The notes under the pieces: generated by a model
Database searches by the model: none
The model's input: the letters and a program-made list of their open reading frames with translations, nothing else
What the model was told of the DNA's origin: nothing
Position numbers and translations under genes: made by a program
Shown here: in pieces, positions 25,117 through 33,774 of the stretch
Numbering within the stretch: position 1 is the first letter of the stretch
Layout: each line of letters starts with the position of its first letter
Source of the DNA: an uncultured Oscillospiraceae bacterium
GTDB taxonomy: Bacteria; Bacillota; Clostridia; Oscillospirales; Oscillospiraceae
Reading direction: 5' to 3'
Assembly (NCBI GenBank): GCA_910583885.1
Contig: CAJUAC010000001.1
Coordinates: 33,900 to 97,899 of the forward strand
Length of the DNA stretch: 64,000 nt

Positions 25117-26358
25117 ATGAGGAACGTCCTCCACGCCAAGTGCGTAACCTGCGGAAAAATCTATGATGCCGCCCCCGGCCTGACCAACTGTACCTGTGGG
25201 GGGATTTTAGACATCATCTACGACTACGATTATATCAAATCCCACCTGTCCAAGGCGGATCTGGCGGGACGCCAGGAGCATACGATGTGGCGCTACCGGG
25301 AGATGCTTCCCGTAGAGGACTGCACGGAGCTGCCGCCCCTGCGGGTGGGCTGGAGCCCCCTCTACCAGGCCGGCCGGCTGGCCAGCCAGCTGGGCATCCG
25401 GCAGCTCTACATCAAGGATGACGGCATCAATCCCACCGCCTCCCTGAAGGACCGCGCCAGCGCTATGGCGGTGGCAAAGGCCCGGGAGGCCGGCGCAAAG
25501 GTCATCGCCTGCTCCTCCACCGGAAATGCCGCCTCCTCCCTGGCTGGGAACGCGGCAGCGGCGGGCCTCAAGACCTACATCTTTGTCCCCTCCCGTGCCC
25601 CCAAGGGCAAGGTGGCTCAGCTGATGGCCTTCGGCGCGACGGTTATCTCTGTCCAGGGCAGCTATGAGGACACCTTTGCCCTGAGCAAAGCCGCCATCGA
25701 CCGCTGGGGCTGGTACAACCGCAACGCCGCCATCAATCCCTACCTGTCTGAGGGCAAGAAGACGGTGGGCCTGGAGATCATGGAGCAGCTGCAATGGGTT
25801 GTCCCCGATTACATTGCCATCTCCGTAGGCGACGGCTGCACCATCGCCGGGCTCTGGAAGGGGCTGAAGGATTTGTATGCCATCGGCTTCATTGACCGCC
25901 TCCCCCGGCTGATCTCTGCCCAGGCGGAGGGCTGCTGCCCCCTGAACCGGGCTATTAAGACCGGCGAGGATTGGCGGCCTATGGCGGAAAATACCCTGGC
26001 CGACTCCATCGCTGTGGGCGTGCCCCGGAACGCGGACAAGGCCCTGCTGGCAATCCGGGAATCAAACGGCCTGGCAGTCAATGTCTCTGACCAGGAGATC
26101 ATGGATGCCCAGAAGCTGCTGGGCCGGACCTGCGGCGTATTTGGCGAGCCCGCCGGTGTGGCCGGTACGGCGGGGCTGAAAAAGCTCTGCGAGCAGGGTA
26201 AAATCCCCGCCAACGCCACAGCTGTCAGCGTCGTAACCGGCAATGGTTTAAAGGATGTGGCAAACGCCATTGCCTCCTGTGGCGAGCCGGTTTCCATCCC
26301 CAGCGATATGGACCAGCTGCTGAAGGCCTTTGCAGAGCGCGGTATCCCCCTGGAGTAA
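25117..26358 (+). CDS. thrC: threonine synthase
   Basis: 413 aa converting O-phosphohomoserine to threonine. An N-terminal Cys cluster (CVTCGKIYD then CTCGG) resembles a zinc ribbon found in many threonine synthases. The PLP Lys is in NPTASLKDRAS, the substrate loop in CSSTGNAASSLAG and the phosphate loop in SVGDGCTIAG. ATG at 25117 follows AAGAAGGAGATGACTT. No homoserine kinase gene is adjacent, and no T-box leader is visible. Confidence 0.93.
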   Translation: MRNVLHAKCVTCGKIYDAAPGLTNCTCGGILDIIYDYDYIKSHLSKADLAGRQEHTMWRYREMLPVEDCTELPPLRVGWSPLYQAGRLASQLGIRQLYIKDDGINPTASLKDRASAMAVAKAREAGAKVIACSSTGNAASSLAGNAAAAGLKTYIFVPSRAPKGKVAQLMAFGATVISVQGSYEDTFALSKAAIDRWGWYNRNAAINPYLSEGKKTVGLEIMEQLQWVVPDYIAISVGDGCTIAGLWKGLKDLYAIGFIDRLPRLISAQAEGCCPLNRAIKTGEDWRPMAENTLADSIAVGVPRNADKALLAIRESNGLAVNVSDQEIMDAQKLLGRTCGVFGEPAGVAGTAGLKKLCEQGKIPANATAVSVVTGNGLKDVANAIASCGEPVSIPSDMDQLLKAFAERGIPLE

Positions 26359-26402
26359 TTTCTTTTCCGCTACGAAGCTCTCTCCACCTGGCCCATATAC
26401 TG

Positions 26403-26454
26403 AAACAGAGAACGGGTGCATCCCTTTCCGTAGGATGCACCCGTTCTCTGTTTT
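26403..26454. terminator. strong bidirectional terminator after thrC
   Basis: A 21-base perfect stem, AAACAGAGAACGGGTGCATCC with its complement, ends in TTTT and serves thrC and the converging secreted-protein gene. Confidence 0.9.
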
Positions 26455-26488
26455 AGCCGGCCGCTGTTAACGCTTATATGACTGCCAA

Positions 26489-28228
26489 TCAGTCAGTAAT
26501 CCAGTCCCTATACTGGTATTGCGTCTCATATACAGCATCCACCCATCTGGATTCCTCCCAATAATAGCTGCCACTGGGGAGCAGATATTCTTTCCACCAA
26601 GCCCTTCCATCAGCTCCGTAGTGGCCCACACCCATATGGTTTCCATTACAGTAGCCACAGGACCATTCTTTTCCGCTCGTGGCGTATTGCTGCGCAGACC
26701 AGTCTGAATATTGCAGGGCAGCGCTTCCACTGACATAGGATAGCCCCTCCAGATACATCCCACACCAGCAGTCGTGCCCACCTGTGGAGTCAATATACCG
26801 GCCATAGCGGTACTCTGTGCGGCCATCCGAAACCTGTTTGCTCCGTACTTCGACCTCACGGGTACCAGAGGCCTCAACCGGGGTAGAAGCCCAATCACTC
26901 CAGGGCCCCCAATGGCCGCCCTTTCCCCAGTGGGCATACAAGGTTTGTCCACTGACTAAATCAAAAACGGTTGAATCCGTGATTTGGGTGCCTCCAGCTG
27001 ATTGCGTGTACCACCCCTCAAAAACGGATCCCTCTCTTGTTGGCTGCGGCAAGGACATGTTGTGTTCCCCGGCTGTCATAGGAAAGCGGCTGCAAGTTGA
27101 GCCGTCATCTAAAATAATATAGAATGGCTGACCACCTGAGTCACCAGCCCCCTCCTGGCTGTCCGTCTTCCAGTGTGCGTATAGTGTGACCCGTGCGGAG
27201 TTTCCTGCCGTGGTACTGTTATCAACGAGGGTACCACCGCTGCGGGCAGTATACCATCCCTCAAAGGTACAGCCGCTTTTGGTGGGGATGGGAAGGGTTC
27301 CATAAGGCAAGCCCGGTGTTACAGTTTGTGAGCTCTGTGATACGCTTCCCCCATTGGCATCAAAGTCCACGATGCAGGCAGTAATCTCCTCCCGCCAAAT
27401 GGCATATAATGTTATGTCCTGATCCACAATGAGCTCATTTCCATACAATAACATTAGGTTGCTGTTTTCTAATTCCCAACCTACAAAAGTGTAACCCTGC
27501 CGGTCCGGCGTTGGCATTTTGCCAACAAAATTACCAGCTGTAACTGTTTTTGCAGTCTGGGAAACCGAGCCGCCATTCGCGTTAAAATGTACCGTATATT
27601 GCTTCTGTGGTGTTGCCGCCCCATTCACAGAATCATATGTGTTCGCCCGATATACAGAACAGTACTCATAACTGCTATAATATCTCCGCATTTGTGCATA
27701 TGGGATCGTCCGATAAAGCACCTCGCACCGTTTCCCCGCATTGCAGTCAAGGAGTGTCACACTGTCATCTGTGACCCCCATGCAAACCGCAGCATGGCCA
27801 AATGATTGATTTGACCTGTAAAAATAAATCAGATCACCCACCTTGGCAGCCTGAAATGTTGCAGCTGCATTGGAGGGGCCCTTATTGCTGACCTTCGTTT
27901 TTTCAGTAATATTTACACCGAAAACCTGATTCATCACATAGGAAGCAAAGCCAATGCAGGTCCAAGCATCCCCCTGGCCAGATGAGAGGCTCTTCCCTTT
28001 TGCACGGCAAATTGCTTTCAAAGAACAGTTGGAGCATGTCTGCCTAGCTCCATGGGTGCAGGCCTGGCCATTCACTGTAAAAAAGCTGCCGCTTGGATAA
28101 TCACTCAATATTTGATTCATCGCTGTCTGTACCCCACCTGCTTCGGCCGCCCGCGCAGTTGAAACCGGGAACACTGAGGCTGCAAGGACCATAACAAGCA
28201 ATACGGGTATCATTTTCTGTAAACGCAT
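26489..28228 (-). CDS. secreted cysteine peptidase-like protein with InlB repeats
   Basis: 579 aa. A signal peptide (MIPVLLVMVLAASVFPVSTARA) leads into an NlpC/P60- or CHAP-like domain: Cys in GDAWTCIGFASYVMNQVFG, His in SFGHAAVCMG and DCN nearby. A four-Cys loop (CTHGARQTCSNCSLKAIC) precedes it. Three InlB-type (Listeria-Bacteroides) repeats follow (HFNANGGSVSQ, DFDANGGSVSQ, EGWYT...LYAHW). The C-terminus is Trp-rich (GPWSDWASTPVEASGTREVE) with CWC and CGYC pairs. I prefer the ATG at 28228 after AGGGGGGATGTGCCG. The partner SLH protein is encoded just upstream. Likely a cell-surface hydrolase or adhesin. Confidence 0.85.
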   Translation of the reverse strand: MRLQKMIPVLLVMVLAASVFPVSTARAAEAGGVQTAMNQILSDYPSGSFFTVNGQACTHGARQTCSNCSLKAICRAKGKSLSSGQGDAWTCIGFASYVMNQVFGVNITEKTKVSNKGPSNAAATFQAAKVGDLIYFYRSNQSFGHAAVCMGVTDDSVTLLDCNAGKRCEVLYRTIPYAQMRRYYSSYEYCSVYRANTYDSVNGAATPQKQYTVHFNANGGSVSQTAKTVTAGNFVGKMPTPDRQGYTFVGWELENSNLMLLYGNELIVDQDITLYAIWREEITACIVDFDANGGSVSQSSQTVTPGLPYGTLPIPTKSGCTFEGWYTARSGGTLVDNSTTAGNSARVTLYAHWKTDSQEGAGDSGGQPFYIILDDGSTCSRFPMTAGEHNMSLPQPTREGSVFEGWYTQSAGGTQITDSTVFDLVSGQTLYAHWGKGGHWGPWSDWASTPVEASGTREVEVRSKQVSDGRTEYRYGRYIDSTGGHDCWCGMYLEGLSYVSGSAALQYSDWSAQQYATSGKEWSCGYCNGNHMGVGHYGADGRAWWKEYLLPSGSYYWEESRWVDAVYETQYQYRDWITD

Positions 28229-28242
28229 CGGCACATCCCCCC

Positions 28243-28815
28243 TCAAAAATACAGAACGTTGTACAATATCTGCGCAATTACTGCACGATTCAAGAATTCT
28301 CCAGACTGCGCCTCTATCCCATCTGTGAACCCTTGCTCGTCAGCTGTGGATAGATACCCCGTTGGATAACCTCCCGCAGCAATCGCCAATTCGTCCATGT
28401 CCATCGCGCGTACAACCATGGCAAGCGCCTGCTCATACGTCACCTGGTCACTTGGGCCAAATGTCCCGTCCCCGTAGCCGCCAACAATCCCCAGCTCCTC
28501 CGTTTTAGCAATATACTTGTTTGCCCAATGGGTTATCGGGACATCGGAAAACACGGCCGATGGGGACAGGCTGTCTGCCTCACCCATCATACGGCAGACA
28601 ATTGCGGCCATCTCCGCCCGGCTGACTATCTTATCCGGATTGAAATTCCCCTTTTCATCCCCCTGCATCACCTCAATACCATTCAGATACTCCACTGCTT
28701 CTGCGTAGACGGCGTTCTGATCCACGTCGGGGAATATCGAGGCAGCATGGGCGGGAGCTATCAGCATAAGGGCCAGAAAGCCAGCAGCAACAGTGCTTTT
28801 TGCGTTTCTTTTCAC
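28243..28815 (-). CDS. SLH-domain surface protein, 190 aa
   Basis: A signal peptide (MKRNAKSTVAAGFLALMLIAPAHA) precedes two clear SLH repeats and part of a third: IFPDVDQNAVYAEAVEYLNG, KGNFNPDKIVSRAEMAAIV, VFSDVPITHWANKYIAKTEE and GYGDGTFGPSDQVTYEQAL. Nothing else is present, so it looks like a wall anchor with no cargo of its own. It sits 14 bases before the secreted InlB-repeat gene and after a 57-aa gene, in one operon. Confidence 0.9.
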   Translation of the reverse strand: MKRNAKSTVAAGFLALMLIAPAHAASIFPDVDQNAVYAEAVEYLNGIEVMQGDEKGNFNPDKIVSRAEMAAIVCRMMGEADSLSPSAVFSDVPITHWANKYIAKTEELGIVGGYGDGTFGPSDQVTYEQALAMVVRAMDMDELAIAAGGYPTGYLSTADEQGFTDGIEAQSGEFLNRAVIAQILYNVLYF

Positions 28816-28832
28816 CTGATTATCCTCCCCAA

Positions 28833-29006
28833 TCAGATATTATACCGGAACTGACGAATTAAATAGTCCACGTCTTTGTCCCCAAGTCCATAATTCTTTA
28901 TTAAGTCTTTCTGTATCTGACGCAGCGCATCACGGTCCTCGGTGTCGTTCGCCGCCTTGATCGCGGCAAGATAACGGTTGTAGTCGCTGGATGACATGCT
29001 TTGCAT
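28833..29006 (-). CDS. small protein, 57 aa, first in the SLH/InlB operon
   Basis: ATG at 29006 follows AAGGAGGAAACTACT, a strong site. The protein begins MQSMSSSDYNRYLAAIKAAN and ends YLIRQFRYNI, with a charged middle (EDRDALRQIQKDLI). It is mostly helical by appearance and has no signal peptide. I do not recognise it. The next gene (SLH) starts 17 bases beyond its stop. Confidence 0.75.
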   Translation of the reverse strand: MQSMSSSDYNRYLAAIKAANDTEDRDALRQIQKDLIKNYGLGDKDVDYLIRQFRYNI

Positions 29007-29076
29007 AGTAGTTTCCTCCTTAAAGAATTTGTATCATTCAAATACGGCATTTCTGGCTGCACGCTTTGTCAGCAGC

Positions 29077-29514
29077 TTACCAGCCCTTCTTTACGTTACC
29101 TGCCAATGTTACATAAATATAATTATCCCTTTTTGAAACCTCAACAACTGGGCAATTATTTTTGATTTGATCGTACAAGTACTGTATAAATGCAGTTACA
29201 TATTCCTTATTTGGCAGATCCTCGTACCCCCAGGCACTGAACCTCAAATTTTCCCTGCCAGCAGTGTAATCATAACCGTATTCTGTCGGGCGGCCTTGGG
29301 ATTTGTCAATATATATCAGCTGCACCTCGTCTTTCAGAATCTTCATAGTTAACATGCGCATTTTGTCGTTTTCCATGAGCCACTGAATATGCGAATCTCC
29401 AGCGCTAAAAAACCTGCAAAATGTATCTGCACACCTCTGCCCGCACTCACTATTACGGATACGGTCAACAACCTCGGAAGATGCCTCTTTCTTGAACAAT
29501 CCCAATAATCCCAC
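29077..29514 (-). CDS. unrecognised 145-aa protein
   Basis: GTG at 29514 (MGLLGLFKKEASSEVV) is preceded by GGAGGAATTCAAC at the right distance; an ATG at 29529 lies upstream of that ribosome site and is less likely. No signal peptide. A Cys pair (CGQRCADTFC) and a Tyr-rich centre (YGYDYTAGRENLRF) are visible. Codons are more AT-rich than in the flanking core genes, in keeping with an accessory island. Confidence 0.7.
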   Translation of the reverse strand: MGLLGLFKKEASSEVVDRIRNSECGQRCADTFCRFFSAGDSHIQWLMENDKMRMLTMKILKDEVQLIYIDKSQGRPTEYGYDYTAGRENLRFSAWGYEDLPNKEYVTAFIQYLYDQIKNNCPVVEVSKRDNYIYVTLAGNVKKGW

Positions 29515-29627
29515 GTTGAATTCCTCCATATTTTATTTATTTTGATTCACATAAGACATGAACAATGCTAGAAACATACGGAGTATGGGCGAAATTTTTA
29601 TAGAATCCAAGCGAGTTGCCTGCTGCA

Positions 29628-30041
29628 CTAATCACCAATTTCATCAAAGTCCTCATCTGTTAATTCTCTGAGCAAGACATCATCTCCCATAAAAACCCTC
29701 CCATAGTCAAAGTCTACTCCACCTTTCCATGAAACAACAATGAGAAGCTTCCTCACATTTTTTACATTCACCGATATCTCTTGACATCCTGCTTCCCAAT
29801 TGAGATCACCAGAGTCATATAATTCTATATCGTCTCCATATACACAGAACGTGTATGTTGGCTTGATGGAACATGTTAAGTAACTGCATTGAAAAACTGA
29901 ATACTCTTCGTTCAAGAAAAACTCTACCCATCCAGTCCCAGAGGTATACCCCGACCATTGGTCATTTCCAAAAGTATACTTTTTTGTATCAGGCTTCTGG
30001 CTGGAAAAATCTTCAAACTTCTTGTTGCAAATGCTGGTATT
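29628..30041 (-). pseudogene. NPCBM-domain gene fragment without a proper start
   Basis: The frame is open from a TAG at 30042-30044 to 29628. It encodes a carbohydrate-binding NPCBM/NEW2-like domain: YTFGNDQWSGYTSGTGWVEF, then SVFQCSYLT, LYDSGDLNWEAG and a last strand KLLIVVSW. No ATG or GTG with a ribosome site lies in the frame; only a TTG at 29915 that would cut the domain. The 5' end runs into the MITE-like repeat at 29970-30099. This looks like the C-terminal remnant of a larger exported protein, truncated by the insertion. Confidence 0.6.
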
Positions 30042-30099
30042 CTATGGTATTCTTAAGCTATATAGCACAGGGAATAAATTTACAAAAAAGTATACCTTT
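29970..30099. repeat. MITE-like element with 19-bp terminal inverted repeats
   Basis: AAAAGTATACTTTTTTGTA at 29970-29988 and TACAAAAAAGTATACCTTT at 30081-30099 are inverted repeats with 18 of 19 matches, about 130 bp in all and with no gene inside. The ends contain the palindrome GTATAC. Confidence 0.5.
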
Positions 30100-30118
30100 C
30101 TGTAAATTTATTCCCTGT
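30067..30118. repeat. 18-bp perfect inverted repeat
   Basis: ACAGGGAATAAATTTACA and its complement TGTAAATTTATTCCCTGT flank a 16-base loop that includes the right end of the MITE-like element. Confidence 0.6.
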
Positions 30119-30156
30119 ATTATGTTATGTCTTTATGGAAATTCCGTCAGCAGCAA

Positions 30157-30203
30157 GCTGGCAATCAATAAGAACTGGAAGCCGGTTCTTATTGATTGCC
30201 AGC
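30157..30203. repeat. 19-bp perfect inverted repeat downstream of the D,D-carboxypeptidase gene
   Basis: GCTGGCAATCAATAAGAAC and its exact complement flank TGGAAGCCG. A TTATTTT run follows only on the plus strand, so it could terminate plus transcripts; as a terminator for the minus-strand gene ending at 30228 it lacks a T-run. Confidence 0.6.
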
Positions 30204-30227
30204 ATTATTTTCCTTCTACCTCTCCTA

Positions 30228-31364
30228 TTATCCGCCCATAAACGCCATTTTCAGGCACCGCTGGAGGATCTGCCAATAGGTGAGCCGGGGCACGGCCTGG
30301 CTGGCGACCAGAGGGATCGCGGCCAGGGTCTGGCCTTGGGAGGTGACGGTCATGTGTCCGAGCTCCTGCCCCTCCTCTACAGGGGCGGCCAGCTCCTCCT
30401 CCAGCTCCACTTGGACCTCCATAGCGGCCAGCTTCTCCTTTGCACCCAGGATTGTGCTGTCCCCTGCCAGGCGGGGCATAACACTGGCCGCCTCCCCCAG
30501 GGTGACAGGGATGGGCTGGAGGGGCGCAGGGGGCTCCGCTGTGGCGAGGGCATAGGCGGCAAAGCCGTAGTTCAGCAGGACCTTGGCGCCCTCAAAGCGC
30601 TGGGTGGAGGTGGGGGCCTTGAGGATGACGGCGATGAGCTCCATACCATCCCGCTCTGCCGTGGCGGACAGGCAGTACAGGGCCCCATCCGTGCTGCCGG
30701 TCTTGAGCCCTGTTGCCCCCTGGTAATAGCGGATGAGCTTATTGGTGTTGTTCAGGCCGAAGGCCCCATCCCGGAGACTGTCCATCCAAATGGTGGTGAA
30801 ACGCCGGATATCCGGGTGGTGCAAAATCAGCTCCCGGCTCATCAGGGCGATGTCATAGGCACTGGTGACGTGGCCGGAGGCAGGCAGGCCGGTGGGGTTG
30901 ACGAAATGGGTGTCCTCCATCCCCAGCTCCTTTGCCCGCTGGTTCATCTTCTCCACAAACGCCTCCGCACTGCCAGCCAGGTGTTCGCCCAGAGCCATGC
31001 TGGCGTCGTTGGCGGAGGCCACACAGACCGCCTTGAGCATATCCTCCACGCTCATCTGCTCGTTCTCCTTCAGCCAGACCTGGCTGCCGCCCATGGAGCA
31101 GGCATAGGCGGAGGCAGTCACCATGTCGTCGTAGCGCAGCGCACCGGAATCGATGGCCTCCATGACCAGGAGGACCGTCATAATCTTCGTCACACTGGCG
31201 GGCTCCAGCTGCTCGTGCTCATTGACCGCATACAGCACCTCACCTGTGCTCTTCTCCATCAGCAGGCAGGCCCGGCTCTCCACTGCCAGCTCCTCCGCCC
31301 GGGCCGCCGGGGACAGGGCCAGAAGAAGCAGCAGGGCCAGCAGGCCGGTCAGGATTCGTTTCAT
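30228..31364 (-). CDS. dacF: D-alanyl-D-alanine carboxypeptidase (DacF-like PBP)
   Basis: 378 aa, a peptidase S11 low-molecular-weight penicillin-binding protein that trims peptidoglycan pentapeptides. A signal peptide (MKRILTGLLALLLLLALSPAA) comes first. The catalytic motifs are ASVTK (SxxK), ASAND (SxN) and LKTGST (KTG). A C-terminal beta domain and a weak amphipathic end (YWQILQRCLKMAF) for membrane attachment follow. The ATG at 31364 follows GGGAAGGTCTTGCGGT. It is divergent from the VanW gene. Confidence 0.94.
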   Translation of the reverse strand: MKRILTGLLALLLLLALSPAARAEELAVESRACLLMEKSTGEVLYAVNEHEQLEPASVTKIMTVLLVMEAIDSGALRYDDMVTASAYACSMGGSQVWLKENEQMSVEDMLKAVCVASANDASMALGEHLAGSAEAFVEKMNQRAKELGMEDTHFVNPTGLPASGHVTSAYDIALMSRELILHHPDIRRFTTIWMDSLRDGAFGLNNTNKLIRYYQGATGLKTGSTDGALYCLSATAERDGMELIAVILKAPTSTQRFEGAKVLLNYGFAAYALATAEPPAPLQPIPVTLGEAASVMPRLAGDSTILGAKEKLAAMEVQVELEEELAAPVEEGQELGHMTVTSQGQTLAAIPLVASQAVPRLTYWQILQRCLKMAFMGG

Positions 31365-31602
31365 ACCGCAAGACCTTCCCTTTCCTTGGATTTTCGATAT
31401 CCTTGCCATAAGGATATGCCCGGTACGCCGGGCAAATGCCCCTGCTTGGACCAAAATTTTACATTCCCGGGCCCTGTTTCCACTTTGTAATCCTTTGTTT
31501 CCCCATTGTTCCCGTTCCTTGACAAGATTGTGAAGATTTTATCTATCACCTGTGCTACACTAGCCCTATCACAAATTTCGATAGAAGGGCGGTTGTGGAA
31601 CC

Positions 31603-32463
31603 GTGGAACAGCATAATTTGTATGATGTACGGAAGATGATCCCGATCCGCCGGGGGCCTGTGCGCCGCCGGCTGGGCATGGCATATTATACCGGCAGGCG
31701 CTACCTGCTGTGGGCCTCGGGCAAATACCGCTTCGCCCGGGCGCGGGAGACTGCCGCCAGCCTGCCCTATGTCCACGCCAGCCACGCCACGCCGCTGCTG
31801 CGCCAGCTCCAGGGTGTGGATATGTGCTACCAGTACAATAAGGTCCAAAACCTGCGCCTGGCGGTGCAGCGCCTGGACGGCCTGCTCCTGCGCCCCGGGG
31901 AGACCATGAGCTACTGGAAGCTCATCGGCCGCCCCACCTATAAGAAGGGCTATCTGGACGGCCTGATCCTCACCTGCGGCCATTTCGGCCACGGCGTTGG
32001 CGGCGGCCTGTGCCAGCTGAGCAACCTGATCTTTTGGATGACGATGCATACGCCCCTGACCGTGGACGAACGCTACCGCCACAGCCACGACGTCTTCCCG
32101 GACAGCGGCCGCACCCAGCCCTTCGGCAGCGGGGCGACCTGCGCCTATCCTCACCGGGATCTGATGATTACCAATGACACCGGCCGCACCTTCCAGCTGC
32201 GCCTGCATGTGGGGGAGACGCACCTGGAGGGGGCCTGGCACTGCGACTACGAGCCCTATGTCCGCTACCGGGTGGTAGAGCGGGACCACGAGATCCGGCC
32301 GGAATTCTTTGGCGGCTACAGCCGGCACAACAGGCTTTACCGGCAGACCCTCAATCCGGACGGGGAGGTGCTGTGCGAGGAGCTGATGGTGGAAAACCAT
32401 GCCCTGATGATGTACAGCCCGCTGCTCTCTCCGCCGGACGGGGCAATCGTTAATAAAACATGA
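31603..32463 (+). CDS. VanW family protein
   Basis: 286 aa with the VanW core: LRPGETMSYWKLIGRPTYKK, GVGGGLCQLSNLIFW and the HSHDVFPDSGRTQPFGSGAT segment. VanW occurs as an accessory in some vancomycin-resistance clusters and alone in many Firmicutes; its biochemical role is unknown. There is no vanHAX nearby, so this gene alone is no evidence of glycopeptide resistance. The start is GTG at 31603. Confidence 0.9.
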   Translation: MEQHNLYDVRKMIPIRRGPVRRRLGMAYYTGRRYLLWASGKYRFARARETAASLPYVHASHATPLLRQLQGVDMCYQYNKVQNLRLAVQRLDGLLLRPGETMSYWKLIGRPTYKKGYLDGLILTCGHFGHGVGGGLCQLSNLIFWMTMHTPLTVDERYRHSHDVFPDSGRTQPFGSGATCAYPHRDLMITNDTGRTFQLRLHVGETHLEGAWHCDYEPYVRYRVVERDHEIRPEFFGGYSRHNRLYRQTLNPDGEVLCEELMVENHALMMYSPLLSPPDGAIVNKT

Positions 32464-32479
32464 ATTTTGCGCAAATCAT

Positions 32480-32501
32480 CCCCGCCGCACTTGCGGCGGG
32501 G
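32480..32501 (+). terminator. terminator-like hairpin after the VanW gene
   Basis: CCCCGCCGCA/TGCGGCGGGG hairpin followed by GGTTCATTTAT. Confidence 0.65.
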
Positions 32502-32594
32502 GTTCATTTATGGTAGACTGGATATATTCTTATGCAAATGCGGAAAATCTCATGTATTTTGCTGAAAATCTCACATAAGCACGAGGAAATCATT

Positions 32595-33758
32595 ATGGAA
32601 ATCACACAGGGCGTGCGTTTCGACGCGCTGGGGCTATCCCCGGATATCATGCGTGCGCTGGAAAAGAAGGGGTACGAGGTGTCCACCCCCATCCAGGCCG
32701 GGTGTATCCCCCCTATGATGGATTGGCAGGATGTCACCGCCAAGGCCCCCACCGGCACGGGGAAGACCTTTGCTTTCGGCATCCCCATCATTGAGCATAT
32801 CGAGATAGACTCCGACCAGGTCCAGGCCGTGGTCCTGGCCCCTACCCGGGAGCTGGCGATGCAGATTACCGCCGAGATGCGGGATCTTGCCCAGTTCAAG
32901 CCCGGCGTGCGCATGGTCTGCCTCTATGGCGGCCAGCCCATCGGCAAGCAGATTGACGCACTGAAAAAGCGTCCCCAGATCGTGGTGGCCACCCCTGGCC
33001 GCCTGGGGGACCACATGAAGCGGCGCACTGTGCGCATCGACCAGGTCCGCACCGCCATCCTGGACGAGGCAGACCGGATGCTGGACATGGGCTTCATCCA
33101 CGACGTGACCAAGCTGCTTGACCAGATGAAGCAGCGCAAAAATCTGGGGCTCTTCTCCGCCACCATCAGCCGGGAGGTCATGGACATCGCCTGGGTCTAC
33201 CAGCGTGACCCGGTGGAGGTGACTGTCCGGGCGGACGAGGGGAACAAGCCGGATATCCTCCAGTACCGCCTGGAGCTGTCCATGAATGCGAAGGTGGACG
33301 CGGTGGAGAAGATCCTGGAGCAGGAGCAGTTTGACCGGGTGATGGTCTTCTGCAACACCAAGGGCAACACTGAGCGGGTGACGAAGCTCCTGCAAATGCG
33401 GGGCATCGACGCCCTGTGCATCCACGGCGACATCCCCCAGGAGAAGCGGGAGAAGGTCATGGCCCGGTTCCGCCGGGGGGAGCTGCGGGTCTTTGTGGCT
33501 ACCGATGTGGCGGCCCGGGGCATTGACGTGGACGATGTCGATGCGGTGTTCAACTACGATGTGCCCGATGAAAACGAGTACTATGTCCACCGCATCGGCC
33601 GCACCGGCCGGGCCAAGCGCCACGGCGTGGCCTATACCTTTGTCACCGACTATCCTGGCCTGGTGCGTTTAAACGACATCGCCAAGCACACCCGCAACGA
33701 CATCCAGCCGGTGCAGTTCGGTCCTGACGGGAGCCTCGTCCCCGTCCAGGCCAAGTAA
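32595..33758 (+). CDS. DEAD-box ATP-dependent RNA helicase
   Basis: 387 aa. The Q motif (TPIQAGCIPP), Walker A (APTGTGKT), TPGR, the DEAD box (LDEADRML), SAT (FSATIS), ARGIDVDDVD and HRIGRTGR are all present. It has a minimal core without an RNA-binding C-terminal extension, like RhlE/CshB-type enzymes. The ATG at 32595 follows GAGGAAATCATT. It is followed after 16 bases by a lipoprotein gene. Confidence 0.95.
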   Translation: MEITQGVRFDALGLSPDIMRALEKKGYEVSTPIQAGCIPPMMDWQDVTAKAPTGTGKTFAFGIPIIEHIEIDSDQVQAVVLAPTRELAMQITAEMRDLAQFKPGVRMVCLYGGQPIGKQIDALKKRPQIVVATPGRLGDHMKRRTVRIDQVRTAILDEADRMLDMGFIHDVTKLLDQMKQRKNLGLFSATISREVMDIAWVYQRDPVEVTVRADEGNKPDILQYRLELSMNAKVDAVEKILEQEQFDRVMVFCNTKGNTERVTKLLQMRGIDALCIHGDIPQEKREKVMARFRRGELRVFVATDVAARGIDVDDVDAVFNYDVPDENEYYVHRIGRTGRAKRHGVAYTFVTDYPGLVRLNDIAKHTRNDIQPVQFGPDGSLVPVQAK

Positions 33759-33774
33759 TTCCGAGGAAACAGGT

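Noticed and set aside
31603..32463. Glycopeptide resistance locus
   Set aside because: VanW alone is common in Firmicutes; no vanH, ligase, vanX or sensor genes are nearby.
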